From NCBI RefSeq assembly GCF_001457475.1, contig NZ_LN831029.1, forward strand, positions 4,464,001 through 4,528,000: a DNA stretch of 64,000 nt, given 5' to 3'. Shown here in pieces: positions 1 through 8,123 of this stretch (positions are counted from its first letter, which is position 1; every line of letters begins with the position of its first letter). Source of the stretch: Achromobacter xylosoxidans. GTDB lineage: Bacteria; Pseudomonadota; Gammaproteobacteria; Burkholderiales; Burkholderiaceae_B. Both the position numbers and the translations under genes were made by a program. The notes below the pieces were generated by a model that saw only the letters and a program-made list of their open reading frames with translations, was not told where the DNA came from and ran no database searches.

Positions 1-3000
1 GATTTCCTGTTTTCGATGTTGGTGCGCCAAGCGGCGTAGATTTCCAGGTGGCTGTCGCGTTGCAGGCTATAGTCTTTCATCACGCACTGCTGTATCGCCA
101 AGCAAAGGTCATCCTCCACATGCCGGACCAGCGCCCTGACGATGGCGTCCAAGCCCGCCTGCAGCTGTTCATAATCCGCTGCTGTTTCGATCAGTTTGCG
201 TATCTCGGGTCGGCATCCAAGCACATTGACGACCAGGCGGGCCAGGCTTTCAAATGCTTGCGGCTGCCATAGGGCAATGGCTTCCCCCTGACGAAACATG
301 CGTAGTACGTCATGCACCGCAATCTTGTCCGGCGCCCGCAGGGGCAGCCCACGCAAGCCGCGCTCCACAACACCCAGATCCACCGGATAGGGCGCATGAA
401 CCCGTTTTGCCAATAACAAGCGCAGCGCCTGGTGATTGAACATCTCGCGCGCGAAACTAGCCGCTTGCCGCGGCACCTCATAGGCATAGGGACGTGTCTC
501 GCCCTCGAACTTCGTCACCTGGCAAAGCACGGGCTCCAGCCAGTCGTTCTGGTGCACGACGGCCACGCCCTTGGGCAAGCGCGCAATCTCTTCCAGTTGA
601 TCATCACGCAGCCCGGCCGATTTGCCGATCAGACGCCGGTCCGCCTCGTCGGGCAAGCGCATGATGATCTTGGTGTTCGTATTACGGATCGCCGCGACAT
701 CGACCGCGTTGGGAGACTGATCGACAATGATGAATCCTTCCCCATAGGTGCGCATTTCGGCGATGGCGTTGGTCAGCATTTCGACCGATTTCCCTGCCAC
801 GCCCGCGCCTTCGGCGCCCGTGCCGACGGGGTCGCGCTTCAGAAGATGATGCGCCTCCTCAAGCACCGTAACGTGGCGCAGGGGTTGGTTCATGCCTCCT
901 TTCGCCATCCGGTGTTCATTCAAGCGCATGACCAGGACGCCCATGATCAAAGCCTTGGTCTCCGCGGAACCGACACGGCTCAGATCGACAATGGCGGAAC
1001 GTTCGAACAGATCGTCGGCATCAATCTCGTCGGCGGCGAAGATCCGGCCATTCAGGCCATTGGTCAGGGATTGGACCCGGGTCGTCAACGAGCCGATATA
1101 GTTGCCTTTCACTTCCTGTGAATAGACCGACGCATCGATCACGCTGTGCAGCGTGGCAAGCAGATCACCGAAACTCGGATATAGATCCGCGTAGCCAGGA
1201 TTGACGGACAGTTCCAGATCCCAGCCACACTGCTCGTAGGCAAGCAGCAGAGCCTCTTTCAATACCGCCGGCATTGCCGCGTACATGGGCCAGCAGACAC
1301 TGAAAATCTCGATCAGGCGATCCACGTGCTCGAGCACATGAATGGCCTCAGGAAAGCGGAATGGATTGATGCGCAACAGTTCGGAGTGCGCGGGATTCGT
1401 GCCATACACCCTGACGCGGGAATTGTGGCCGAATACGTGCTTGTACTCGCCCTTGGCCGGTTCGATGACCAGGAACGGGATTTCATTGGCCTCGATCTGG
1501 CTGAGAATCTGATACATCGTGTTGCTCTTGCCTGCGCCCGTCGATCCGCTGACAAAGACGTGGCTCGTCAACTGGTCCAACGCAAGAGTGATGCTTTGCG
1601 GAAGATTCTCCCAGAGGTGGCGCATCTGTCCCAGCTTCAACGTACGCGTGCCCTTGCCGGCAGGAACGGCTCGCCGGCCATCCACATACTGGACCTTGCG
1701 GCCGAAAGCCTGTGTTTCCACTACCGCCACGGTAGACGTGGATCGGCGTGGCAGGCTCAGCTGAATCGCCAATTCCCGTCCCGACACCAGGGTCGCCGGA
1801 GTAACGTACGGGATCGGAATACGCTTCGAGAAATGATGATCGAGCTGCGGATGGCTGACCGCGGCCAACCAATCCAGTGCCGCCGACTTTCGCGCCGAGT
1901 TCCAGGTGGTCAGGGCAAAGTCCTCGTGGCTGGATTTACTGCCGCGGATCAGCCCCAGGAACAGGCTGGCCAAGGCCTCGGAAGAGGCGGTGCTATCGCC
2001 GATGAAATAGGCGGCCGAGTTCCAACCGCCGTACGTCTTGGCCTCGTCGATACGCATCAAATGATGGTCTATCCGCCCGAGCAACTGCTCGATGCTCTTG
2101 TCGGTCAAGTCGATCGAAACCTGACGATTGGCGCCGGTCGTGCGGTTCGCCGAACGCGAGTCCGTACGGCTGGTCGAGTGGGTGACGGATTCCGTCTTCG
2201 CCCTCGACTCCCCCCAGGAATCAGTGTGACTCTCGCTGCGGCCTTCCGCCTGGGAGCGACTCGTACCTGTCGACTCCTGCTCACTGAGGACAGTACCGAT
2301 CGCCGCTCCCACCTGACTGCCAATCACCACCCCCAAGGGACCGAAGAATGAACCGGCCAGCACGCCTGCCGAGGCACCAATGATGCTGCCGGTCTTCGAG
2401 GCTGCGGTTTGTGAACTGGAAGTCCTGGAACTGCCCGTGGTCTCCGTGGTCGACGTACCGCGCGTCTGCGATTGACCTGTCGTGCAGGTCAAGCCAAGAC
2501 TATGACCGAGCGATTCGCTCAACCCCTGGCTGATGCTGAAGCCGATACTGTCGCTTTCCTGGACACCAAAGGCGAGTTGTTGCGTAAGCAATGGCGACAG
2601 CTGCGTGGCAACCTGCTCATAGCCGGTCCGGATCAGGTCCAGATCCTGCAAGGCAATGGGTTCGGCCAGAATGATCGCTTGATACACCCGTTGCTCGGCG
2701 GCGTCGATAAACCGCTCCAACCCTTGCGCAAACTGCTCCCGATCCACGCTGGACAAGGCGGGAACCCCGGTGACCGCGGTAACGCTGGAAGAAGGGTCGT
2801 CCTTGCTCGACGCAACCCCGTCGAGCAGACTGTCCACCGCCTGCTGGTTCAGCGCCTGCAGCGCACTGCCGCTGAAATGCCCCCGGAACGTTTCGCGCAG
2901 CAGCTCGCCGGCGTTGTGCCCCAGCATCTTGCCGGATTTACCCCGGCTACCGATATAGACCTCCGTCTCGACACCGTCCGACCGCAGCAGCAGGAACACG

Positions 3001-3272
3001 GCATGGCCCGCCGCGCCCAACGCGGTATAGGCAGCGGTGGTGCTTTCCAGGACGGACTGCTTGTTATTCTGTACGATGCGATCAATGCGGAATATCCGCA
3101 GATCGGCGGCGGACTTGAACGCAGGCGTCGCGCTCGAATACGGCCGAACGGCGTAATGCTGCAGCTCGGACAAATAGCTGCGGTTGATCAGCACGCGCGC
3201 GGCATCCAGCGTCTGGGCCGCGTTCTCACGGACGTGTTGCAATGCGACGGCGTTTGGAATGACTGCGTTCAC
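1..3272 (-). CDS. HerA/DUF87-like P-loop ATPase, 3' end outside window
   Basis: Reading leftward from a GTG at 3272, the frame stays open for 1090 codons to the window edge. The stop of the preceding gene (3276-3278) is in the same frame, so GTG is the first possible start. A Walker A motif (GSTGAGKSNT) lies near residues 575-584, with phenylalanine/valine beta strands before it. It is followed by EPAKGEYKHVFG, IVDLS near 762 and a Walker B-like LEEAHH near 800, then a sensor-like stretch around IIVDQSPN. This order is typical of HerA/VirB4-type hexameric translocases. Residues 250-385 form a Ser/Thr-rich low-complexity linker that encloses a glycine-zipper hydrophobic stretch (about 295-329). 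The first 240 residues are alpha/beta and unrecognised. It is the last visible gene of the leftward operon with the dynamin pair. A motor or effector in an anti-phage complex is inference. Confidence 0.85.
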   Translation of the reverse strand, partial: MNAVIPNAVALQHVRENAAQTLDAARVLINRSYLSELQHYAVRPYSSATPAFKSAADLRIFRIDRIVQNNKQSVLESTTAAYTALGAAGHAVFLLLRSDGVETEVYIGSRGKSGKMLGHNAGELLRETFRGHFSGSALQALNQQAVDSLLDGVASSKDDPSSSVTAVTGVPALSSVDREQFAQGLERFIDAAEQRVYQAIILAEPIALQDLDLIRTGYEQVATQLSPLLTQQLAFGVQESDSIGFSISQGLSESLGHSLGLTCTTGQSQTRGTSTTETTGSSRTSSSQTAASKTGSIIGASAGVLAGSFFGPLGVVIGSQVGAAIGTVLSEQESTGTSRSQAEGRSESHTDSWGESRAKTESVTHSTSRTDSRSANRTTGANRQVSIDLTDKSIEQLLGRIDHHLMRIDEAKTYGGWNSAAYFIGDSTASSEALASLFLGLIRGSKSSHEDFALTTWNSARKSAALDWLAAVSHPQLDHHFSKRIPIPYVTPATLVSGRELAIQLSLPRRSTSTVAVVETQAFGRKVQYVDGRRAVPAGKGTRTLKLGQMRHLWENLPQSITLALDQLTSHVFVSGSTGAGKSNTMYQILSQIEANEIPFLVIEPAKGEYKHVFGHNSRVRVYGTNPAHSELLRINPFRFPEAIHVLEHVDRLIEIFSVCWPMYAAMPAVLKEALLLAYEQCGWDLELSVNPGYADLYPSFGDLLATLHSVIDASVYSQEVKGNYIGSLTTRVQSLTNGLNGRIFAADEIDADDLFERSAIVDLSRVGSAETKALIMGVLVMRLNEHRMAKGGMNQPLRHVTVLEEAHHLLKRDPVGTGAEGAGVAGKSVEMLTNAIAEMRTYGEGFIIVDQSPNAVDVAAIRNTNTKIIMRLPDEADRRLIGKSAGLRDDQLEEIARLPKGVAVVHQNDWLEPVLCQVTKFEGETRPYAYEVPRQAASFAREMFNHQALRLLLAKRVHAPYPVDLGVVERGLRGLPLRAPDKIAVHDVLRMFRQGEAIALWQPQAFESLARLVVNVLGCRPEIRKLIETAADYEQLQAGLDAIVRALVRHVEDDLCLAIQQCVMKDYSLQRDSHLEIYAAWRTNIENRK

Positions 3273-3275
3273 GGC

Positions 3276-3773
3276 CTATTTCCCCCACATGGTCAGAAAC
3301 AACGCCAGCGCAGCGGCAGCGCCGCCGACGATCAAGAGCGCGCGCACCGCCGGAGGCAGTGCCGATTTCGAAGGCGACGCCGCAGGGTGATGGTTGCCGC
3401 GCGAAACATCCTCGGGCGCGGCCTTGGCCTGAAACCCTCCCACGCTGGCATCCCGTAACTTCTGGCGAACGGCAATCAGATGCAAAAAACGCGCCTCGCA
3501 GAAGTTCATCTTCAAATACACCATCTGCGTATCGAAATATTCGACCTTCCAATGGTCTTCTTCACGGTCAATTGCGCGTGCGAAGGCGGATTCGGCGTAT
3601 GCCTCGTACAGGCCGGCCACGCGGCTGGCCGCCCAGGCTTGCGCGGCGCGCAGGTCGGCTGCCTCAAGCTCGGCGTCATCGAGCTCCATGACCAGCGCCG
3701 AACGCGCCGAATTCAAGTCGCCCGCTTCGACGTAGTTCTTGAGATTGTCGGATGGAATGAAATTCGTCGTCAT
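3276..3773 (-). CDS. Small tail-anchored protein of the dynamin/HerA operon
   Basis: A 165-residue protein of no family I recognise. Residues 1-115 are acidic and predicted alpha-helical (many Ala, Glu, Arg). Residues 116-140 are a Pro/Ser-rich linker. Residues 143-162 form one hydrophobic segment with only TMWGK after it, the layout of a C-tail-anchored membrane protein. An ATG at 3779 also exists, but the GGAG at about 3785 lies only 3 nt from it and 9 nt from the ATG at 3773, so 3773 is preferred. The gene starts 16 nt after the large dynamin stop and ends two codons before the HerA-like start, in the same frame as that gene. It may tether the GTPase or ATPase to the inner membrane (inference). 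Confidence 0.75.
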   Translation of the reverse strand: MTTNFIPSDNLKNYVEAGDLNSARSALVMELDDAELEAADLRAAQAWAASRVAGLYEAYAESAFARAIDREEDHWKVEYFDTQMVYLKMNFCEARFLHLIAVRQKLRDASVGGFQAKAAPEDVSRGNHHPAASPSKSALPPAVRALLIVGGAAAALALFLTMWGK

Positions 3774-3789
3774 GCTCATATGCTCCGTT

Positions 3790-6045
3790 TCAGACCGCCA
3801 GCGTGGCTTCGAGCCTGTTTTTGAATGTGGCAATCCATGCGCGCAACGCCCTGCCTTCTTCCACGGCCCGCTCGCGGGCATCGCGGTCACGCGCCTTGTC
3901 CCTCACGGATTCCACCAATTCGTTGAACCTTTGGTCGAACTCGTCGGCCATGAATGCCAGGAACTGGTCGACCAACTGATCCCTGCCCGCGTTAATCCGC
4001 GCGACCTCGGCCAGGCTCAGGTTGGTGAACTCCGCTTGCACCTGGGTTTGCCTGCTCTTCCACACCTTCGCGAGATCGACGAATTCTTCGTCACCGAAGA
4101 CAGGCACGGACTTCTCGTCGCCCCATGAAAACGGGTTGTACCACCGGCTCGTGCTGACTTTCCGGTACCCGACCACCACTTGCTCCCGCTCGACCTCGGC
4201 CTTGCGTATGTCCAGATTCAAGGAGATATCGGCAACGCTTCTCCGAAGGTTCTCCATGGCCGGAAACTCAAGCTCCTCATAGTCTTGGAAGATCTCGAGA
4301 ACGTATTCCTGGTACGCCTTCTGCAATTCTTCGGCCACGTATTTCTGGCTGGCCTCGAATGCGCTCTGATACATATTGGTGAGCCTGTTGTACTCGAAAC
4401 GAAGCTGGGAAGCCGCTTGCTCCACCCTGGCTTTCGCCTTGGACAATTCGCTCTTTCCGGAGAAGCCATCCGACACCTTGCGAATCGACGCATTCATCTC
4501 GGTTTCCAGTTCGACAATGGTTTCGATCGCGCGTGACGGCAGGCTCTTCTCGCTCGAGCGCAATTCCTCGACATATGCGTCCACATCGGATCCCCGCGCG
4601 CGCCGCTGCTGCAAGCCTTCCAGCTCATCATTGAGCTTTTTCAGCGCGCGCTCGTCCGTATTCAGCTGGTCGGCCAGGTCCGCCTCGTTCAGGCCCATTT
4701 CAATGATCCGGCTCAGCGCCTCGCTGGCGCGTTTGGCTCGATGGGGCAAGCTGTATTTGTCGATGTATTCGTCGATCATTGTCTCCACTGCCGGCAGGCC
4801 GCTGCTGAGCAACAGACGCGAATACTGCTTGTCGGCCAACGCCATGCTGACCCGGGACGTCAATGGCATGTACTGGAGCATATTCATGCAAGGCTCCAGG
4901 TCAAACAGCTCCGCCATGGCGCTGTAATCGCCTCGTTCCTTGCGTGAATGCAGATCGCCAGGCTTGCGAATCAGGCGCGTCAGATTCGCGGATACCGGAT
5001 AGACCAAGGGATTCTGGATGCCGTTGCTCACCAGGTACTGTTTCACCCGTTCCAGAATTTCTTTCGGATCCTCGCCCTTTTCGGGATCAAACACGTCCAT
5101 CTTGTTGACCACGAAGATGAAACGATCCTTGCTTTGTTTACCGCCCTTGCGCATTGCCTGGCCGACCAATTCGAGCAGATTGCGGTCATCGTCAATGCTC
5201 AGCTGGCTGGCGTTCAGGACATACAGGATCAGCGGATTGCGCCGCGAATCCTGGATGAAACCCATGGTGACTCGCTCGTGATTCTCATCCTGGCTGTTGT
5301 TCGGCCCGGGGGTATCGGTCAGCACCAGACGTACATTGTCGCGGTCCCGGACGGCCGGAATCGCCCCCTCGAGCTCGATCGTGGCCGTATCCTCCATCCG
5401 GTTCCACCGCTGAATCAACTCAAGCCCGGCCTGCTCGGAAGCTTCCGCCCGCTCTCCATCACGGGTAATGCGGGCGGCGCTGAAGCGTTCCCCGAGGTCG
5501 CCGTTATGAACGATCCGGGCGATCGTGGCCGTCGTCGCCTCGTTCGCGGCGGGCAGCAAATCGCGGCCCAGCATCGCGTTGATCAACGTCGATTTGCCCG
5601 CAGACATGGTGGCGACGACACAGACATCGAAGTCGTTGCCGAGCGCCTCGTCCAATGCGGCTTTCGCATCGGCGTTGTCGTTGAAGTAGGACTGCAGCTT
5701 CGGGTGCGATAGCGCTTCGTCCACGAGTTCGCGGATCTTTTCCAACCGTACTTCAGTATGCTCGGTGCGAACCCAATCAAGCTCCACCTGCATGCCCCGG
5801 TTCCTGGCTGCCTGCGCGGCCTCCGCGACATCCAGATAATCCGATTCCACGCCCTTGAAGCTGACCTTGAACCGGTCATCGCCATTGAAGAGTTGGCTCA
5901 ACTCGTCAAACAGCCGCTCTATCCAGGTCTGAAGGCGGCTTTCGCGATAACTCGATAATTTGCAGCCTTCGGCCGGCACTTCGCCGTTGATCAGGAAGGT
6001 CGTCTCAACGATAAATGGATTATGGGTGATATCGATGCAGTTCAT
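3790..6045 (-). CDS. Large dynamin-like GTPase (751 aa)
   Basis: Dynamin-superfamily GTPase. After an N-terminal region of about 135 residues come G1 (TMSAGKST, 147-153), a switch region rich in Thr (NEATTATIA), G3 (DTPG, 244-247) and G4 (NKMD, 314-317). A long alpha-helical region with coiled-coil character follows (about 450-600), then an aromatic WYNPFSW stretch that could insert into or sit on membrane, and a final charged helix. The family hydrolyses GTP and remodels membranes. ATG 6045 overlaps the TGA of the upstream GTPase gene (ATGA), so the two are translationally coupled. An upstream in-frame ATG at 6111 would overlap that gene by 70 nt and is less likely. Paired small and large dynamin-like proteins occur in Eleos (LeoA/LeoBC) and in CrfC-like systems; assignment to Eleos itself is tentative. 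Confidence 0.88.
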   Translation of the reverse strand: MNCIDITHNPFIVETTFLINGEVPAEGCKLSSYRESRLQTWIERLFDELSQLFNGDDRFKVSFKGVESDYLDVAEAAQAARNRGMQVELDWVRTEHTEVRLEKIRELVDEALSHPKLQSYFNDNADAKAALDEALGNDFDVCVVATMSAGKSTLINAMLGRDLLPAANEATTATIARIVHNGDLGERFSAARITRDGERAEASEQAGLELIQRWNRMEDTATIELEGAIPAVRDRDNVRLVLTDTPGPNNSQDENHERVTMGFIQDSRRNPLILYVLNASQLSIDDDRNLLELVGQAMRKGGKQSKDRFIFVVNKMDVFDPEKGEDPKEILERVKQYLVSNGIQNPLVYPVSANLTRLIRKPGDLHSRKERGDYSAMAELFDLEPCMNMLQYMPLTSRVSMALADKQYSRLLLSSGLPAVETMIDEYIDKYSLPHRAKRASEALSRIIEMGLNEADLADQLNTDERALKKLNDELEGLQQRRARGSDVDAYVEELRSSEKSLPSRAIETIVELETEMNASIRKVSDGFSGKSELSKAKARVEQAASQLRFEYNRLTNMYQSAFEASQKYVAEELQKAYQEYVLEIFQDYEELEFPAMENLRRSVADISLNLDIRKAEVEREQVVVGYRKVSTSRWYNPFSWGDEKSVPVFGDEEFVDLAKVWKSRQTQVQAEFTNLSLAEVARINAGRDQLVDQFLAFMADEFDQRFNELVESVRDKARDRDARERAVEEGRALRAWIATFKNRLEATLAV

Positions 6046-7118
6046 GATTTTTCGTAGGCATTGCGTTGATGTTTGATCAGGTGTTCGATGGTTCTGATGC
6101 CGCTCATGCAAACCAAGCGCTGCCAGTTTTCGGTGGCAAGCGCCTGGTCGCCGCCAGACAGGGCCGGGCGGATCGGCTCGAGTTCGGACAGATCCTTGAG
6201 CACGCGCCGCCGCACCGCTGCCGGGACGATCGCGGCTGACACCAGTCCTTGTTCGTGGTCTTCCATAGCCTGCAAGGCCTGCCGCAGCCTGGCGCGCTGC
6301 CCCCGGGTCAGCGGCTCGTCATGCCGGGCCATGGTGGCGTAGAGGGCAGCGGCCGCCATGGTGGGAATGACCATCGGCTCAGCAAAGCCGGCCTCTTCCA
6401 GAAAAGCGCGAGCCTGCGCCACATAGGCTTGCAGGTCTTCGCCACGCTCTCGGTCAAGCAAGTCAACCTTGTTGAGAACGAACGCGATGCGCAGGCCGGG
6501 CCGGGCCTTGATCCGCCGACGCAGCTTGAGCAACAACGCCTTGTTGTCCGCAGTCGTGAGCTGGCCGATATCCAACACGTAGAGCACGAACTGGACCGGG
6601 ATCTTGCGCCAGGCGTCGAACACGCGTTTTTCGTGGTCGGCGTCCATACTGTTGTTTGGGCCCGGCGTATCGAGCAATACCAACCGGTTGGCCAGGCCCC
6701 TGGAACTGCGAAAAGGGCCGCTCAGATCTATCCGGCGTACGTGAGCGTCGCCATTCCAGCTCCGAATCTGATCAGCGGAAACGTCGTCGTGACGAACCAG
6801 TTCGCGCCCCGTACTCGACAGGCAGCGTCCATGAAACCCGCTTTGGCCAGGGCGATGCTCAATGGAAGCCACGCACGCCGTGGTCGCCTCATTCGCCGAA
6901 TGCAGTAATTCGCGGCCGATCAGGGCATTGATCAGCGAGCTCTTGCCAGCGCTGACCGTCGCCATCACCAGCACATTAAAACGCGGCGCCGCTTTCTTCG
7001 CCGTCGACGGAGCGACTTGAAGCGCCGTCTTTTTTTCTCTTGTTCCCGGACCGCCGGCCGCCTTTGTTGCTCTCGTCGCGGCGCGGGCACCGCTTCGTAC
7101 TCCCCTGCGACTCAGCAT
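6042..7118 (-). CDS. Small dynamin-like GTPase (358 aa)
   Basis: P-loop GTPase of the dynamin type. It has a basic N-terminal tail of about 45 residues, G1 (ATVSAGKSS, 53-61), NEATTA in the switch region, G3 (DTPGPN, 150-155) and G4 (NKVD, 216-219), but it lacks the long stalk of its larger partner. The C-terminal 100 residues are helical. It shares with the downstream 751-residue GTPase the strings SAGKS, LINA, NEATTA and DTPGPNNS, so the pair probably arose by duplication and may hetero-oligomerise. The start at ATG 7118 overlaps the stop of the upstream regulator gene (TGA at 7112-7114). Stop and next start overlap as ATGA. An alternative ATG at 7145 lies deeper in the upstream gene. Confidence 0.87.
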   Translation of the reverse strand: MLSRRGVRSGARAATRATKAAGGPGTREKKTALQVAPSTAKKAAPRFNVLVMATVSAGKSSLINALIGRELLHSANEATTACVASIEHRPGQSGFHGRCLSSTGRELVRHDDVSADQIRSWNGDAHVRRIDLSGPFRSSRGLANRLVLLDTPGPNNSMDADHEKRVFDAWRKIPVQFVLYVLDIGQLTTADNKALLLKLRRRIKARPGLRIAFVLNKVDLLDRERGEDLQAYVAQARAFLEEAGFAEPMVIPTMAAAALYATMARHDEPLTRGQRARLRQALQAMEDHEQGLVSAAIVPAAVRRRVLKDLSELEPIRPALSGGDQALATENWQRLVCMSGIRTIEHLIKHQRNAYEKS

Positions 7119-7753
7119 TGATGACAGACACCCGGTTGAGCCCACTCGTCAATCGTTTCCATACCGTCCACGTCCGCAACCGCCTCTGCATCCAAGCGTT
7201 GCAGCCGGAATCCCTCCGGGCGTTCAAAGGGAATGTTCGTGACGCGTGCCGCGACAATGCGGTCCAGCGCCAGACAGCCCACGCGCACTGGAGCCAGCAC
7301 GCTGTACACCAGCAAAACGTCATCGCCGTGCTGCGTCAGCCCCAATGGCCCCACCTTGTCAGGCAAAGAGGGCGCGCCGTCCTTGCCGTAGCTCAATTCC
7401 AGCCAGCGCCCGGCACCAAGGGCGTCGCTGACCGCATGCAACACGTTTTTTCTGCGAGGGTTTGTCGCCGTGTACGCCAATGGCGGCGTCGACTCGCTGT
7501 CCGCCTCCACGGCATTCGAATATCGGGATCTGCGGCGATATCCAAACGGCTTGTTTCGATCGTCCCGTTCGACATCGAAATGCACGCTCAACATTTCCAG
7601 CTGCCGTTGAACCGTGCGCAGATCACGAATATGGCCCGCGGCCAGCAATTGCCGATGCAACTCGACCGCGGTAATTTTTCGGTGATGGGGGATGCGCTGA
7701 ATCAAATCCAGGGCCATGCGCAACGTGGCCAGATTTTTGGGGCGCGTGGTCAT
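7112..7753 (-). CDS. WYL-type transcriptional regulator, first gene of the leftward operon
   Basis: 213 residues. The N-terminal 75 residues look like a winged helix-turn-helix (KITAVELHRQL, then LRTVQRQLEML). Residues 95-205 resemble a compact WYL-type ligand-sensing fold (RWLELSYG, then PLGLTQHGDDVLLVYS and LALDRIVAA). It opens the operon with the two dynamin-like GTPases, the tail-anchored protein and the HerA-like ATPase, and its 3' end overlaps the next start by 7 nt. WYL-domain proteins often regulate phage-defence operons, for example BrxR in BREX islands. It is shorter than most YafY/PafB proteins (about 300 residues). Autorepression from the 7754-8123 region is plausible but not shown. 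Confidence 0.7.
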   Translation of the reverse strand: MTTRPKNLATLRMALDLIQRIPHHRKITAVELHRQLLAAGHIRDLRTVQRQLEMLSVHFDVERDDRNKPFGYRRRSRYSNAVEADSESTPPLAYTATNPRRKNVLHAVSDALGAGRWLELSYGKDGAPSLPDKVGPLGLTQHGDDVLLVYSVLAPVRVGCLALDRIVAARVTNIPFERPEGFRLQRLDAEAVADVDGMETIDEWAQPGVCHQC

Positions 7754-8123
7754 CGGACGGAATACGGGGGCGCCGCAAGTCCGACAGAACAGGGAAGTTG
7801 TGCCACGAAGCCAATCTGTAACTCAGGCATAGCGTTTTCTGGTAGTAACTGAATGCGTCAGATAATAATACCCGCATTATTAATGACGCCCCCCACGAAA
7901 AACACTCCTGCGCTCATCCTGGGCCATGCCCTTGACTTCAAATCAAGAGAAAGCGTGATCAACCGTGGCAACCCACCCTTCCTCAAGGAAAACCGCTGCG
8001 ACATATCGTGTCGCAGCGAAAGTAATTCGCCGCCCTGAGGGTTCGTTAGAACGCGCGACCCACGCATATTTCGGCCGCACCGGGGATAGAATCGCGCAGC
8101 ATGCCGATTTGTGATTGGTTTAA
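7754..8123. promoter_or_regulatory. Divergent promoter region between two WYL-type regulators
   Basis: No convincing gene is present in these 370 bases, the most AT-rich stretch of the island. They separate a leftward five-gene operon from a rightward WYL gene and must hold promoters for both. Near 7864-7881 an AT-rich inverted repeat (AATAAT, 6-nt spacer, ATTATT) contains a leftward TATTAT that would serve as a -10 element. A perfect 10-bp inverted repeat lies at 7994-8018 and is listed separately. No -35 element stands out. Confidence 0.55.
7994..8018. promoter_or_regulatory. Perfect 10-bp inverted repeat, probable regulator operator
   Basis: CGCTGCGACA at 7994-8003 is followed by the 5-nt centre TATCG and the exact reverse complement TGTCGCAGCG at 8009-8018. 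A dyad of two helical turns in a divergent region flanked by two WYL-type regulators fits a dimer-binding operator. It could instead be a hairpin, but there is no T-tract and no gene ends here. Confidence 0.6.

Noticed and set aside
432..3458. Open plus-strand frames across 432-1121, 1326-2351 and 2472-3458
   Set aside because: The minus strand is continuously open over the same bases with Walker A, Walker B and HerA features; the plus frames show no domain or ribosome binding site.
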